Shown in pieces: positions 1 through 8,288 of a DNA stretch of 64,000 nucleotides. The DNA comes from UBA10646 sp046296295 (lineage in GTDB: Bacteria > Bacteroidota > Bacteroidia > Chitinophagales > Chitinophagaceae). The stretch lies in the NCBI GenBank assembly GCA_046296295.1, contig JBKBLG010000016.1, forward strand, positions 13,874-77,873. The letters run 5' to 3'. Numbering within the stretch: the stretch's first letter is position 1; every line of letters begins with the position of its first letter. The notes under the pieces were generated by a model. It was not told the DNA's origin. It ran no database searches and worked only from the letters and a program-made list of their open reading frames with translations. Both the position numbers and the translations under genes were made by a program.

Positions 1-817
1 CACCACAGTATTCGTCACTGTAGATGAACTCCTCTACAGAAATGGTCATATCAATTTCATAAACACCTGGCTTGTTAATATTCCCACATGCAGAGATGAG
101 TTTAGTTCCGGTACTCTTACCAACACCAATTTTAGCATATTCTTCGCCACCTAGGTTAATAATAGGTACAACAGCAGCTAGTGTTTCTACATTATTAACA
201 ACAGTTGGTCGGCGCCACAAACCTTCAATGGCAGGGAAGGGAGGTTTAATACGCGGATTACCACGCTTACCTTCTAAACTTTCAATTAAGGCAGTTTCTT
301 CACCACAGATATAAGCACCAGCACCACGTTGCACATAAATTTCACAATCAAACCCGGTACCTAAAATATTTTTACCCAACCAGCCATTCGCTTTTGCCTC
401 TTCAATGGCATGTTCTAAAATATCCGGAATCCAAGCATATTCGCCACGTATGTAGATGTAAGTGGCATTGCTACCCAATGCGAAAGAGCTAACAATTAAC
501 CCTTCAATGAGTAAATGCGGGAGAAACTCCATTAAGTAACGGTCTTTAAAAGTACCTGGCTCACTTTCATCGGCATTACACACCAAGTGGCGAGGTACAC
601 CTTCGGGTTTGGCTATGAAACTCCATTTCAAACCAGTAGGGAAACCCGCACCACCACGGCCACGTAAGCCACTTTTCTTTACCTCTTCAACAATAGCTTC
701 GGGGCTCATTTGTTTCAATGCCTTCTCAACACTACGGTAACCACCTTCGCGGCGGTACACATCGTAATAGCGAATGCCTTCTACATGAGCTTTTTCTAGT
801 AATAATTTAACTCCCAT
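1..817 (-). CDS. nuoF: NADH-quinone oxidoreductase subunit F (partial)
   Basis: This is the N-terminal 272 residues of the NADH-binding subunit of complex I, which oxidises NADH through FMN and passes electrons to the iron-sulfur chain. I translated it by hand because the reading frame runs off the left edge. Residues 52-65 hold the glycine-rich motif RGRGGAGFPTGLKW of the FMN/NADH fold, followed by a CNADESEPGTFKDR segment and later GAGAYICGEETALIESLEG, all typical of NuoF. The cysteines that bind cluster N3 would lie beyond the window. The start ATG at 815-817 opens MGVKLLLEKAHVEG. It is the last visible gene of the nuo run, separated from nuoE by about 110 bases that carry a facing pair of the dispersed 13-mer. 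Identification is secure; the gene is cut by the window edge, not broken. Confidence 0.95.
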   Translation of the reverse strand, partial: MGVKLLLEKAHVEGIRYYDVYRREGGYRSVEKALKQMSPEAIVEEVKKSGLRGRGGAGFPTGLKWSFIAKPEGVPRHLVCNADESEPGTFKDRYLMEFLPHLLIEGLIVSSFALGSNATYIYIRGEYAWIPDILEHAIEEAKANGWLGKNILGTGFDCEIYVQRGAGAYICGEETALIESLEGKRGNPRIKPPFPAIEGLWRRPTVVNNVETLAAVVPIINLGGEEYAKIGVGKSTGTKLISACGNINKPGVYEIDMTISVEEFIYSDEYCG

Positions 818-866
818 ATGCTTGTGTTTTCGGTCTGGTTAACCGAGTAATCAACTTTGTTGTGTG

Positions 867-910
867 CCTTACGGCAAATATTGTAGCAGTAGGTCATTTA
901 CCGTAAGGTA
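867..910. repeat. Facing pair of the dispersed 13-mer between nuoE and nuoF
   Basis: ccttacggcaaat (867-879) and atttaccgtaagg (896-908) face each other across 16 bases with one mismatch, forming a 13-bp stem in the nuoE-nuoF gap. The second is an exact copy extended to GGTA. Confidence 0.85.
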
Positions 911-925
911 TTGTGCATGTGCTGC

Positions 926-1477
926 TTAGTTATTCGCAGCTGCTTGAGCCCTACATTCTGCAATAATAGCATCTACCTTTTCTTTGGTAAGATGCTCTTT
1001 GTAATGCTTACCCAACTGCATCATTGGAGCGTAACCACAAGCTCCTAAACACTCTACCACTTTTAGTGTGAACATGCCATCGGCTGTGGTTTCACCGGGT
1101 TTAATACCGAGCTTCTCACCAATGTATTCAATGATATCATCGCAACCTCGTACCATACATGGACCAGTTTGGCAAACTTCAAATACATACTTGCCTACGG
1201 GCTTTAAATTATACATAGTGTAAAAAGTGGCTACTTCGTACACTTCAATGGGTTCAATGCGGAGCAAGCTGGCAACATAATCCATCGTTTCAGTGCTTAA
1301 CCAGCCACCAAAACTATCTTGTGCCAAATGCAATACCGGAAGCAAAGCACTTTTTTGCTTATCTGCCGGATACCGATTCACCAAGCGATGAAATTCGGCC
1401 ATTTGCTTTTCATTAAATTGAACCATAGTTGCTAAATATTCTTCTAATAATTTATAAACTGTTCTTTCGATGTTCAT
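926..1477 (-). CDS. nuoE: NADH-quinone oxidoreductase subunit E
   Basis: The 183-residue thioredoxin-like 2Fe-2S subunit of complex I carries cluster N1a next to NuoF. The four cluster ligands are visible as C102 and C107 (CQTGPC) and C143 and C147 (CLGAC). The fold motif EVYEVATFYTMYNL lies at about residues 78-91. The assigned ATG sits inside a copy of the dispersed repeat (CCTTACGGTAAATG), so the repeat supplies the start codon and the bases just upstream. A second Met at residue 18 (MVQFNEKQMAEF) is closer to the start of most NuoE proteins and cannot be excluded as the true start. The gene lies 13 bases after nuoD and is very probably co-transcribed with it. Confidence 0.95.
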   Translation of the reverse strand: MNIERTVYKLLEEYLATMVQFNEKQMAEFHRLVNRYPADKQKSALLPVLHLAQDSFGGWLSTETMDYVASLLRIEPIEVYEVATFYTMYNLKPVGKYVFEVCQTGPCMVRGCDDIIEYIGEKLGIKPGETTADGMFTLKVVECLGACGYAPMMQLGKHYKEHLTKEKVDAIIAECRAQAAANN

Positions 1478-1490
1478 TTACCGTAAGGTA
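1476..1490 (+). repeat. Dispersed 13-mer, exact copy at the nuoE start
   Basis: atttaccgtaaggta covers the nuoE start codon, so on the minus strand nuoE begins CCTTACGGTAAATG. It lies between nuoD and nuoE. Confidence 0.9.
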
Positions 1491-2717
1491 CTAGGCGTCT
1501 AACTCTCCTGCTATCAGGTTGAGGCTACTAAGAGTAATGATAGCATCACTCAGCATGGAGCCTTTAACCAGTTCTTCGTACGCTTGATAGTAAATGAAAC
1601 ATGGGCGACGGAAGTGTAAGCGATAAGGGGTTCGGCCACCATCGCTAATGAAATAAAACCCTAGTTCGCCATTGGCACCCTCAACACTGTGGTATACTTC
1701 GCCTTTGGGTATGGCTGTTTCACCCATAATAATTTTAAAGTGCCAAATAAGTGCTTCCATTTTGGTGTACACATCTTCTTTCCTGGGCAAATAATATGCG
1801 GGTACATCTGCATGATACACTTCGGCCTCGGCTCCTGTGAAGCTTTGTATTTTTTGGTAAGCTTGTTCTATAATGCGTAAGCTTTGCCACATTTCGCCAT
1901 TACGTACCATAAAACGATCGTAATTATCGCCAGTAGTTCCAACCGGAATATCGAATTCAAAATCTTGATAACTACAGTAAGGGTTATGTACACGAACATC
2001 GTAATCTACACCAGCAGCACGTAAGTTAGGGCCTGTCATACCATAAGCTAAAGCTCTATCGGCACTAATGGCACCACCGCCTTGGGTACGCTCCATAAAA
2101 ATTCGGTTGCGGTTAAAGAGGTTTTCAAACTCTTTTAATGCAACCGGATACTCTTTCAAAAACTTTTCTAGCTTGGTAAATGCAGTGTTAGAAAAATTAC
2201 GCTCGAAGCCACCGATTCGACCGATATTGGTGGTAAGGCGACTACCACATACCTCTTCATAAATTTCATATACCAACTCTCGGTATTGCATGAGGTACAA
2301 GAAACCGGTAAAAGCACCTGTATCTACACCTACAATAGAGTTACAAATGAGGTGGTCGCAAATACGGGCCAACTCCATGATGATGATACGCAGATAATCA
2401 ACACGCTTGGGTGTTTCAACACCTAACAATTTCTCGCAAGTCATGTGCCAGCCCATATTATTGATAGGGCTACTACAATAATTTAAGCGATCGGTAATAG
2501 GCGTAATTTGATATAAAGGGCGGCGTTCTGCCAACTTTTCAAAAGCTCTATGAATGTAGCCAACCGTTTGCTCGGTGCTTACTACACGCTCGCCATCCAT
2601 CTGCATAATGTTTTGAAATACACCGTGTGTTGCAGGGTGTGTAGGCCCTACGTTTAGCGTAGTAGTTGTTTTTTCTATCGACCCTTCGGGCAATATAATA
2701 GCACTGTTCTGATCCAT
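1491..2717 (-). CDS. nuoD: NADH-quinone oxidoreductase subunit D (49 kDa)
   Basis: This 408-residue subunit forms part of the quinone-binding chamber of complex I together with NuoB. The N-terminal loop NVGPTHPATHGV at residues 22-33 is the conserved quinone-contacting segment. Further family landmarks are YIHRAFEKLAE, ELARICDHL, and the C-terminal GELGFYFISDGG and RLHFRRPCF stretches. The protein is not fused to NuoC, which is the usual Bacteroidota arrangement, in contrast to the fused NuoCD of enterobacteria. The start at ATG 2715-2717 gives MDQNSAIILPEG. The short gap to nuoC holds one variant copy of the dispersed repeat. Confidence 0.96.
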   Translation of the reverse strand: MDQNSAIILPEGSIEKTTTTLNVGPTHPATHGVFQNIMQMDGERVVSTEQTVGYIHRAFEKLAERRPLYQITPITDRLNYCSSPINNMGWHMTCEKLLGVETPKRVDYLRIIIMELARICDHLICNSIVGVDTGAFTGFLYLMQYRELVYEIYEEVCGSRLTTNIGRIGGFERNFSNTAFTKLEKFLKEYPVALKEFENLFNRNRIFMERTQGGGAISADRALAYGMTGPNLRAAGVDYDVRVHNPYCSYQDFEFDIPVGTTGDNYDRFMVRNGEMWQSLRIIEQAYQKIQSFTGAEAEVYHADVPAYYLPRKEDVYTKMEALIWHFKIIMGETAIPKGEVYHSVEGANGELGFYFISDGGRTPYRLHFRRPCFIYYQAYEELVKGSMLSDAIITLSSLNLIAGELDA

Positions 2718-2775
2718 ATTTAATTACCGTTTTCGGTATGAATGGTTGTTGTTTGGTGTGCCTTACGGCAAATGC

Positions 2776-3282
2776 TTAGCCGCGGCCAAACATTTCATCA
2801 TCTTTATCGGTACGTGTTTGATCTTCAAGTGGATATTCTTTCCTTAGCGGGAAATAATCCATTTCATCTACATTTAAAATACGTTTTAAGTTCGGGTGGC
2901 CAACAAAGTTGATGCCATAGAAGTCGTAGGTTTCACGCTCCATCCAATTAGCCGTAGGAAATACAGCGGTTGCACTAGGCACATCGGGCTCGGTAATGCT
3001 GGCGAACACTTTAATGCGTAGGCGAACGTTATCTTCTAGGTTGTGTAGATGATATACTACTGCCAACTCGCGACCAACTTCGTCGGGGTAATGAACACCG
3101 CACAAATCGGTCATGAATCGAAACTTCAGCGTATCGTCATCAAATAAAAAACGTAATACACGAATGATTTCGGCCTTTGGCACTTCAACAGTAAGTAAGC
3201 CGTAGGGCTCGCCACCATTAACAATAACATCGCCAAAAGCTGCTTGTAATTTTTGAAGAACAATATCGTTTGTTAAGGACAT
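2776..3282 (-). CDS. nuoC: NADH-quinone oxidoreductase subunit C (30 kDa)
   Basis: This 168-residue peripheral-arm subunit carries the family signature ERETYDFYGINFVGHPNLKRIL near residues 114-135 (written here as one known motif in two halves: ERETYDFYGI and NFVGHPNLKRIL). The N-terminal half is the usual alpha/beta scaffold (LTVEVPKAEIIRVLRFLFDD). It lies between nuoB and nuoD on the same strand, 19 bases after nuoB, as expected for one transcript. Nothing is missing relative to the family, and the length is normal for an unfused NuoC. Confidence 0.95.
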   Translation of the reverse strand: MSLTNDIVLQKLQAAFGDVIVNGGEPYGLLTVEVPKAEIIRVLRFLFDDDTLKFRFMTDLCGVHYPDEVGRELAVVYHLHNLEDNVRLRIKVFASITEPDVPSATAVFPTANWMERETYDFYGINFVGHPNLKRILNVDEMDYFPLRKEYPLEDQTRTDKDDEMFGRG

Positions 3283-3301
3283 GCTGTACCTTATTGAATT
3301 T

Positions 3302-3892
3302 TTATTGAATACCGTAGCTACCTAATAATGCTTTGTAATGTTCGCTGTTGCGGCGGCGTAAGCTTTCGTTGTGTACCAATTCTTGAATACGCATTACTCC
3401 ATCTATGATAGCTTCGGGGCGGGGAGGGCAACCTGGTACATATACGTCAACCGGAATAATCTGGTCTATACCTTGTAAAACACTGTAAGTATCAAAAATA
3501 CCCCCACTGCTAGCACAGGCGCCTACTGCAATTACCCAGCGTGGCTCGGCCATTTGTAGATATACTTGCTTTAATACAGGACCCATTTTTTTAGCTATGG
3601 TACCCATTACCATTAATAAATCGCATTGGCGTGGACTAAACCCTACACGCTCGCTACCAAACCGAGCTAAATCGTAATGGCTTGCCATGGTAGCCATAAA
3701 CTCAATACCGCAACAACTTGTAGCAAATGGCAAGGGCCAGATTGAGTTTTTGCGAGCCAAGCCTACCACCTTCTCGAGGTTAGTGGCAAAATAACCTTCG
3801 CCTTGTAGGCCTTCGGGCATGCTGGCAATAGCAATATTATCGTGTATATCGGCCTCTTTGGGGTGTATATTAAAACGAACCGGACGACTCAT
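3302..3892 (-). CDS. nuoB: NADH-quinone oxidoreductase subunit B
   Basis: This 196-residue subunit binds cluster N2, the last iron-sulfur centre before quinone in complex I. Its four ligands are present as the tandem pair C60-C61 (ATSCCGIEF), C126 (VGACASSGG) and C155 (YVPGCPPRPE). Helices and loops contacting quinone (GSERVGFSPRQCDLL) are intact. The start MSRPVRFNIHPKEAD is preceded by a 279-base gap to nuoA, unusually long for this operon, so nuoB-F may have a promoter of their own. A candidate TATTTTTG box lies about 90 bases upstream of the start. Confidence 0.96.
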   Translation of the reverse strand: MSRPVRFNIHPKEADIHDNIAIASMPEGLQGEGYFATNLEKVVGLARKNSIWPLPFATSCCGIEFMATMASHYDLARFGSERVGFSPRQCDLLMVMGTIAKKMGPVLKQVYLQMAEPRWVIAVGACASSGGIFDTYSVLQGIDQIIPVDVYVPGCPPRPEAIIDGVMRIQELVHNESLRRRNSEHYKALLGSYGIQ

Positions 3893-3980
3893 AGTACGTT
3901 GTTTTTGTTGTTTAACAGCCTATCAACCGTAAGGTTGTTCTGGAGCAGTTAATTTTATTGAACACTTTCCAAGTGAGTGG

Positions 3981-3988
3981 CAAAAATA
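3981..3988 (-). promoter_or_regulatory. Candidate -7 box upstream of nuoB
   Basis: Read on the minus strand this is TATTTTTG, a match to the Bacteroidota -7 consensus TAnnTTTG. It lies about 90 bases before the nuoB start. No clear TTG at the -33 position was found, so support is weak. Confidence 0.25.
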
Positions 3989-4143
3989 AGGTTGTGCGTG
4001 GTATCGTGTGTAAACATTTAGGTTATAACTAACACAGTTGCCTTTCGATTAGAGATAATGTTGAGATTAGTACCAAAGTTGAAGTGTGCGACGCAACAAT
4101 TGTAGCCACGTGTACCCAAAGCCAACATCACGCTTTATAACGA

Positions 4144-4162
4144 AAGCCACCATAGGTGGCTT
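4144..4162 (-). terminator. Hairpin downstream of nuoA
   Basis: Eight perfectly paired bases (AAGCCACC/GGTGGCTT) surround a three-base loop, 10 bases after the nuoA stop. Only a short T run follows on the minus strand, so it could be a weak terminator, an attenuator or an RNA processing site inside the nuo transcript. Confidence 0.4.
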
Positions 4163-4171
4163 GTGGCATTG

Positions 4172-4564
4172 TTAGTCTTCCCAAATAAGAGCACCTTTTT
4201 TGATAATGTAGGTGAACCCAATAAGGAAGAAGCCTACAAACATGAGTACTGCCCAAAATCCGTTCCAACCTAACTCGCGGAAATTAACAGCATAGGGATA
4301 GAAGAAGATAACCTCTACATCGAACAGTACAAATAAGATGGCAACTAAGAAGTACTTGATGGCCATTGGTTGACGGGCATTACCCACCTGCTCAATACCA
4401 CTTTCAAAGTTGGCTAACTTATCGGCTGTTTTGCGTTTGGGGCCTAATAAGGCACTCATGATAAGCATGGTGGCCACAAAACCTGCTGCAAACAACAGTT
4501 GCACCCCTATCGGGAAATAGCTCTCTGAGCTTTGTACATCTAGAAAAAATAATGGTAGGTTCAT
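4172..4564 (-). CDS. nuoA: NADH-quinone oxidoreductase subunit A
   Basis: This membrane subunit of complex I has 130 residues and three predicted transmembrane helices. The family core is seen as a conserved GNARQPMAIKYFL stretch followed by LFVLFDVEVIFFYPYA, the acidic-loop helix of NuoA. The open frame extends far upstream, but I chose the ATG at 4562-4564 (MNLPLFFLDVQ). The longer version would run through the terminator at 4611-4643 and into the preceding TPR gene, and its extra 79 residues look non-coding. It is the promoter-proximal gene of the nuo run. Confidence 0.92.
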   Translation of the reverse strand: MNLPLFFLDVQSSESYFPIGVQLLFAAGFVATMLIMSALLGPKRKTADKLANFESGIEQVGNARQPMAIKYFLVAILFVLFDVEVIFFYPYAVNFRELGWNGFWAVLMFVGFFLIGFTYIIKKGALIWED

Positions 4565-4610
4565 AGCTTGTGTGTGGATGGCAAAAATAGGCGGATAGCC
4601 TGTAAGAAAA

Positions 4611-4643
4611 ACAAAAAAAATCCCCCGCAGGTTGCGAGGGATG
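4611..4643 (-). terminator. Rho-independent terminator after the TPR gene
   Basis: Read on the minus strand, a GC stem (CCCTCGCA with TGCGGGGG, one G-T pair) with a short loop is followed by eight T. It lies 22 bases after the TPR-protein stop and before the nuoA start, which also argues against the long nuoA frame. Confidence 0.85.
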
Positions 4644-4664
4644 GGTAATTTATTTGTATTGTGA

Positions 4665-6389
4665 TTAGCCTTTAGCACCAGCAGGCTTAGCGCCTCCTGA
4701 AGTTGCTGGCTTACTACCTTTATTAAGCAAGGCTTGTAACGCTTTCTTTGTACTTGTTGCGAATGAATTTTCTTCTGTACCGGGTGTTGGGTATAACTCA
4801 AGCATTTTGTCGGTCATTTCTACAGCCTTGGCTACATCTTTTGCCTTATCGTTGTAATAAACTAACAAAGTGTAGTAGTTAACGAACATTGACTTGCGGT
4901 ACTTTTCTAAATCTTTAGCAAAGAAGTTGTTTTGCTCTAGAATGGGAGCTACAAAGAGTCCTTTTGTGCTATCTATATCGGCTTTTTTAGCACTAAGTAC
5001 TCTGAATGAGTATCCTTGAGGCTTATCGGGAAATGCAGCAATGTAAGCAGCACAGATGCTATCGGCTGTGGCAAAATAGTTCACATTGTTTGTAACTGCA
5101 TCGCTAGCAGCCTTAGCCATTTTATAAAAATCGCTTTCTGTAGGCGCCGAACCTTTTAGTGCAATTGCTTTTTGCAAAAATAAAATCTGTTGATCGAACT
5201 TGCCTACTTTGGCTAAATCGGCGGCGGCTTCGTTGTAAAGAATAATTTTATTTTTTGGATTTGTTTCTAATTCTGCGGCTTTTTCTACGTATACGATTGC
5301 TTTTTCTTGTTCTGCAGGAAATTTAATGTACAAGTCGGCAGCGAAACCATAGTCGGCTGCTTGCACTTTTTCAGGTGCTTCTGATGTGAAAAACTTATCA
5401 AGCGCATCTTTAGCTTTGATAGAATCGCCCAAACGCTGATAGTTGTAAGCGTATAAAATTTGAACGCGGTTGTATGATTTGCAAGCACCGGCTTCCATTT
5501 GCTGTGCTTTTTGCAAACTTTCTTGGTACTTACCGGCACGGAAGAGGTAGTTAGCTACATAATATTCAGTAGCACAATCTTGATCGCTGTTAGCAACATA
5601 TTTGTCGAGGTATTCTTTAGCAACATTCACATCCTTATTCTCGTAGTAATTGAAGTATGCTAAATAAGTTGGAGCGTAAGCAGCATCGGCCTCAATAGCT
5701 TTGCTGTAATAACGATCCATGCTTTCTTTGTTATCTTGGCTTTGATACACACGACCGATGCGGTAGAAGGCATCGGCACGTCGTGCATCACGTGTTGTTG
5801 CTTCTGTAAATTGTTCTACAGCCTTACCGCCGTACTCACTACCCATTTTCAAATAGTTAACACCTGCCAAATAAGGAGCTTCTGCATTGGTAGGATCTAC
5901 CTGTGCGGCACGAATAGCTTTATCGGCACCATATTGCGGATCGCCAATTTTACTATCGCCATCTGCATTAGCTCTTGCAACAGCCAATAGAATGTTCACA
6001 TCCTCCATGCCTTTATTCCTACCTTTTGTAGCTGTTGTGGCGGTAATAGCTTGTTCAAATTTTTGTTTTGCAGCATTAATATCACCTTTTTCTAACAGCT
6101 CAACATGTGCAATACCTACCCAAATCCATGGGTCGTTAATGCCTTCTTGCAAAGCTTTTTGGTATAGTGATTTTGCACCAGCAACATCATCATTTAGCAA
6201 AAGTGCTTGTCCTAACCAATAAATGGTAACAGGATCTTTAGGCTTGCCATCATATACCTTTTGCAATACAGCTTTTGCACTTTGCCCTTTGCGGTAATAC
6301 AACAACTTAACACCGTCTTCAACAGATTGTGCTGTTGCGGCAAAGCCAAGTAGTACCATGGCTACAGTTGCAAACATCAATTTCTTCAT
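4665..6389 (-). CDS. Secreted tetratricopeptide-repeat protein
   Basis: This protein of about 574 residues starts with a clear signal peptide (MKKLMFATVAMVLLGFAATAQ) and then consists almost entirely of TPR-like helix pairs, for example around GQALLLNDDVAGAKSLYQKAL and YRIGRVYQSQDNKESMDRYY. The tail is rich in Gly, Ala and Pro. I chose the second ATG because the signal peptide begins there; another ATG lies 18 bases upstream. TPR proteins of this kind usually scaffold protein complexes in the periplasm. In Bacteroidota they are often found next to PstS-like and TonB/ExbD genes, and the next upstream gene here is a PstS-like lipoprotein. The specific partner is unknown. Confidence 0.85.
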   Translation of the reverse strand: MKKLMFATVAMVLLGFAATAQSVEDGVKLLYYRKGQSAKAVLQKVYDGKPKDPVTIYWLGQALLLNDDVAGAKSLYQKALQEGINDPWIWVGIAHVELLEKGDINAAKQKFEQAITATTATKGRNKGMEDVNILLAVARANADGDSKIGDPQYGADKAIRAAQVDPTNAEAPYLAGVNYLKMGSEYGGKAVEQFTEATTRDARRADAFYRIGRVYQSQDNKESMDRYYSKAIEADAAYAPTYLAYFNYYENKDVNVAKEYLDKYVANSDQDCATEYYVANYLFRAGKYQESLQKAQQMEAGACKSYNRVQILYAYNYQRLGDSIKAKDALDKFFTSEAPEKVQAADYGFAADLYIKFPAEQEKAIVYVEKAAELETNPKNKIILYNEAAADLAKVGKFDQQILFLQKAIALKGSAPTESDFYKMAKAASDAVTNNVNYFATADSICAAYIAAFPDKPQGYSFRVLSAKKADIDSTKGLFVAPILEQNNFFAKDLEKYRKSMFVNYYTLLVYYNDKAKDVAKAVEMTDKMLELYPTPGTEENSFATSTKKALQALLNKGSKPATSGGAKPAGAKG

Positions 6390-6429
6390 TGTGGCATTTT
6401 TTAACATGAGATAACGATAAACGGCTTAA

Positions 6430-7338
6430 TTATAAAATACTTGTACGTCGGCCAAAATACATTTTTCCGGGTACTACATAAGCCCTGCGAAAGATAAGTT
6501 GACCTTTTTCTAAACTCATAAAATTTAAGAATGTTGTACCCACGCCCGGATTGTTTTCTTTTAGTAAGTAATACAAAGGCCGTACCAAAGGATACTGCCC
6601 ATACATAATTGTACTTTGAGCAGGCTTGGCATAAGCATCTTTTTCTTGGCAAACACCGCACGGGAGTAAGGCTAAACGTATTTTGTTAAAATACGCTAAT
6701 TGTGCTTTATCCTGGAGGTTATTTACCCAGCTACTACCTACAAATCCAATACTATTAGGGGTAGCGGCAATATAATCGAGTACTGCTTTGCTACCACTAG
6801 CAGCTTGAACATTTTTACCGAAAGGTTTTCCTTTTAGTACCGAATCTTGAAGATAACGTACGGTACTCGTAGCTCTGTTACCATCTAGCACCACCTTAAC
6901 ACTACTATCGGCACCACTCAGTATTTGGTGTAACTGCTGCAATGTGTAAATACTGTCTTTAGCATTTACATTGGTTAATAATGCAACCGCATCGTAAGCC
7001 AAAATACCAAACCGAACGGGATAGCCTAAATTATTTCTATAGGCATCATCTTCTTTATCGGTTAGGCCACGAGCAATAAGCACCATGTTAACGCTATCTT
7101 TTGCAAAATCTTCTAAACACTCTGCTTCACTTTTATAGTGTATAACAATATTAGCTTTATCATTTTGCGATAAAAACACTTTTACCTGTTCTTCAATTAC
7201 AGGCTTAAAAGTTTCATCTACACTTATGTACAAAGTGCCCTCGTTAGCAGCTTGGTTATTAGTTGCATTCTTACAGCCTAATAAGATAACTGTTACAAGT
7301 AGTATAAAAGTTGTTGATATGGTTAGACTTAATCGCAT
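6430..7338 (-). CDS. PstS-like phosphate-binding lipoprotein
   Basis: This 302-residue lipoprotein has a signal sequence ending in the lipobox LLGC at residues 18-21. The rest resembles the type 2 periplasmic binding fold of PstS: an early strand (GTLYISVDETFKPVIEEQ), a GKPFGKNVQAASGSKAVLDYI stretch and a GIGFVGSSW-like core (NSIGFVGSSWVNNL). No pst permease genes are nearby. In this phylum such orphan PstS-like proteins often accompany TonB-system and TPR genes, so a role in envelope transport other than simple phosphate import is possible. It sits 40 bases before the TPR gene and 11 bases after the small membrane protein gene, probably in one operon. Confidence 0.8.
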   Translation of the reverse strand: MRLSLTISTTFILLVTVILLGCKNATNNQAANEGTLYISVDETFKPVIEEQVKVFLSQNDKANIVIHYKSEAECLEDFAKDSVNMVLIARGLTDKEDDAYRNNLGYPVRFGILAYDAVALLTNVNAKDSIYTLQQLHQILSGADSSVKVVLDGNRATSTVRYLQDSVLKGKPFGKNVQAASGSKAVLDYIAATPNSIGFVGSSWVNNLQDKAQLAYFNKIRLALLPCGVCQEKDAYAKPAQSTIMYGQYPLVRPLYYLLKENNPGVGTTFLNFMSLEKGQLIFRRAYVVPGKMYFGRRTSIL

Positions 7339-7349
7339 TATCAGAGCTG

Positions 7350-7658
7350 CTAATAATCTCTTTTGATACTTCTATACAACCTAAATCCGCCATACAACAA
7401 GCACAAGCCTCCAAACATATAGCGTAATAATGGGTCTAGTGTTGTTACCATATCAATAGGCAACTTATCACCAAACAACATAAAAAACGCCATCGCCAAA
7501 ATGAGTATAGACATCACAAAATCTTTAATCATCCGCATCATTACATATGCGTTTCGTTGCCTATTTCTAAACTCGTTTTGTATCATTTGTAACTCCATTG
7601 CTTGCTGCTGGGTGGGCAAAATATAACTTTTTACGCTTTTGCCTTCATTTTGAACCAT
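7350..7658 (-). CDS. Small membrane protein of unknown function
   Basis: This 102-residue protein has a charged N-terminal half rich in Gln, Asn and Arg, followed by two hydrophobic segments (about residues 46-63 and 77-93) separated by a short loop and a basic C-terminus. That predicts a two-helix inner-membrane protein with both ends in the cytoplasm. I do not recognise a named family. Its place at the head of the PstS-like/TPR run suggests a part in the same envelope system. Confidence 0.7.
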   Translation of the reverse strand: MVQNEGKSVKSYILPTQQQAMELQMIQNEFRNRQRNAYVMMRMIKDFVMSILILAMAFFMLFGDKLPIDMVTTLDPLLRYMFGGLCLLYGGFRLYRSIKRDY

Positions 7659-7801
7659 GAGATGCAGCTTTTTAACGGTTACATAAAGTGTTCAACGGTT
7701 TTTATGGAATCTTAACATCTTACTTTCGCCACCTAAAAGCCAATTTTGGTTACCCTTGCGGTAAATGATAACGCCTTCAACACAAGTACATCCATAATAC
7801 A

Positions 7802-8269
7802 ATGAAGATTCTAATGGTTTGCCTCGGCAATATTTGTAGAAGTCCGCTCGCTGAGGGCATCTTACAACACAAAGCAAAAGCCGCTGGCTTGCTTTGGGAG
7901 GTAGATAGTGCAGGTACTAGTAACTACCATATTGGAGAACCGCCACATCGTTTGTCGCAAAAGATAGCGTTGCAACATGGCATTGATATTAGCCAACAAA
8001 AAGCCCGCCAATTTACCGCAAGGGATATGCTAACCTTCGACAAAATTTTTGTGATGGATACCGGTAACTACGCCGATGTTCAACGCATAGCGGGCAAATA
8101 TTGGGATGCATCTAAAGTAGATTTATTACTCAATGCTATACACCCTCATAACCAACAAAATGTGCCCGACCCTTGGTATGGCAATGAAGACGACTATCAC
8201 CAAGTGTTTAACTTAATTAGCGAAGCTTGCGATTGTATTATCACTAAAGCCCAAAAAGGGCAACACTAA
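7802..8269 (+). CDS. Low-molecular-weight protein-tyrosine phosphatase
   Basis: The 155-residue enzyme belongs to the low-molecular-weight phosphotyrosine phosphatase family. The P-loop C-x5-R is CLGNICR at residues 7-13 followed by S14, with C7 the nucleophile and R13 binding phosphate. The general-acid aspartate lies in DPWYGNEDD near residue 124. The length is normal. It is followed after 19 bases by hisS, though hisS seems to have its own promoter box. The 5' region up to 7766 contains a variant of the dispersed repeat (CCTTGCGGTAAAT) and a second copy lies in frame inside the gene, encoding FTAR at 8011-8023. The substrate is unknown; such enzymes often act on tyrosine kinases of exopolysaccharide systems, but no kinase is visible here. 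Confidence 0.92.
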   Translation: MKILMVCLGNICRSPLAEGILQHKAKAAGLLWEVDSAGTSNYHIGEPPHRLSQKIALQHGIDISQQKARQFTARDMLTFDKIFVMDTGNYADVQRIAGKYWDASKVDLLLNAIHPHNQQNVPDPWYGNEDDYHQVFNLISEACDCIITKAQKGQH

Positions 8270-8276
8270 GCCCACT

Positions 8277-8284
8277 TATATTTG
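8277..8284 (+). promoter_or_regulatory. Candidate -7 box of hisS
   Basis: TATATTTG matches the Bacteroidota -7 consensus TAnnTTTG perfectly and ends four bases before the hisS ATG. If real, transcription would begin almost at the start codon, giving a leaderless or nearly leaderless message. No good -33 TTG is visible. Confidence 0.4.
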
Positions 8285-8288
8285 CAGC

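Larger units (their letters stand above)
3893..4171. other. Long nuoA-nuoB intergenic region
   Basis: This gap of 279 bases interrupts the nuo run. It holds a small inverted repeat just after nuoA (aagccacc-ata-ggtggctt, 4144-4162), a 16-base element (aagtgtgcgacgcaac, 4082-4097) that recurs upstream of the malic enzyme gene, a Bacteroidota-like -7 box, and a shortened version of the dispersed repeat (aaccgtaaggtt, 3925-3936). I see no open frame of credible length and no tRNA. Whether nuoA and nuoB share a transcript is open. Confidence 0.6.

Noticed and set aside
4565..4801. Extended nuoA frame of 209 residues
   Set aside because: The added N-terminal part runs through a rho-independent terminator and into the TPR gene, and does not look like NuoA. 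The shorter start at 4564 fits the family.
7692..7877. Minus-strand frame of 61 residues opposite the phosphatase start
   Set aside because: It overlaps the start of a clear phosphatase gene and has no recognisable features.
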